Assembly (NCBI GenBank): GCA_964036045.1
Contig: OZ038394.1
Span: 4,320,658 to 4,384,657, forward strand
Length of the DNA: 64,000 nucleotides
Direction of reading: 5' to 3'
Source of the DNA: Eutreptiella sp. 'Long Island Sound 2002'
Lineage: Eukaryota; Euglenozoa; Euglenophyceae; Eutreptiales; Eutreptiaceae
Shown: positions 63,855 to 64,000 of the stretch, piece by piece
How positions within the stretch are numbered: the first letter of the stretch is position 1
Layout: each line of letters opens with the position of its first letter
Program-made: the position numbers and the translations under genes
Notes under the pieces: generated by a model
Database searches by the model: none
The model's input: only the letters and a program-made list of their open reading frames with translations
What the model was told of the DNA's origin: nothing

Positions 63855-64000
63855 CCCCCCTCCTTAGAGCAAACCCTGGGGGGGGGCTCGATAACACCCA
63901 AGCATGGCAGCGGGTACCCATGAACATCCCCTGAAGGGGGGGGGGGGTGTCACATCCTCACTTCAGGCTGATTTGCAGGTTAGGCTGCTCAAACCCCACA
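63855..64000 (-). mobile_element. 3' end of the internal region of the second family member
   Basis: Starts with the polypurine tract (minus strand AAGGAGGGGGG) and is nearly identical to 34534-34680, with extra G residues in the homopolymers. Cut by the window edge. Confidence 0.85.

Overview
The window is nuclear DNA from a eukaryote with a large, repeat-dominated genome. The evidence is GT-AG introns, Ty3-type LTR retrotransposons with a C-terminal chromodomain (chromoviruses), a pogo/CENP-B-type DDE transposase, TTAGGG/CCCTAA interstitial tracts and very low gene density. An alga or an early-diverging member of the green lineage is my best guess, by analogy with algal chromoviruses. The sequence alone does not fix the species. 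No rRNA, tRNA or CRISPR locus could be supported.

Layout. 1-8 kb is mostly non-coding, with G/C homopolymer runs, short dispersed repeats, a 21-bp minisatellite (6.14-6.48 kb) and a G-rich, G-quadruplex-prone tract ending in a TTAGGG-type repeat at 7.0 kb. At 8 kb there is a small minus-strand gene fragment. 10.4-12.5 kb and 19.1-20.9 kb hold two minus-strand paralogues of a CCCH zinc-finger gene that share an exon junction. Between them lie several copies of one dispersed repeat family (called R1 here) in alternating orientation. R1 copies flank two back-to-back elements with 16-bp terminal inverted repeats, filled with ACCGGTC palindromes and a 217-bp tandem repeat (15.3-17.5 kb).

22.7-27.2 kb is a decayed DDE_1 transposase split by a complete 2,750-bp LTR element (239-bp LTRs, ATGG target duplication). 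29.9-32.8 kb and 48.6-49.1 kb are two halves of an unrecognised minus-strand multi-exon gene, split by a 15.85-kb Ty3/chromovirus (32,769-48,621, CTAT duplication). The element carries gag, protease, RT, RNase H, integrase and chromodomain, mostly in one frame but with several stops and two compensating frameshifts. One of its LTRs has lost about 1.16 kb.

49.2-52.6 kb is an R1 copy plus 10-bp, 5-bp and 71-bp tandem repeats. 55.7-57.7 kb is a 5'-truncated second chromovirus (RNase H tail, integrase, chromodomain). 57.7-60.75 kb is a GC-rich plus-strand block ending in (TCAAACC)3, possibly a 5'-truncated LINE. 60.86-63.85 kb is the 3' LTR of another copy of the first chromovirus family, whose body runs off the right edge. 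The picture is of repeated nested insertion into a few host genes, with target duplications that allow the empty sites to be read.
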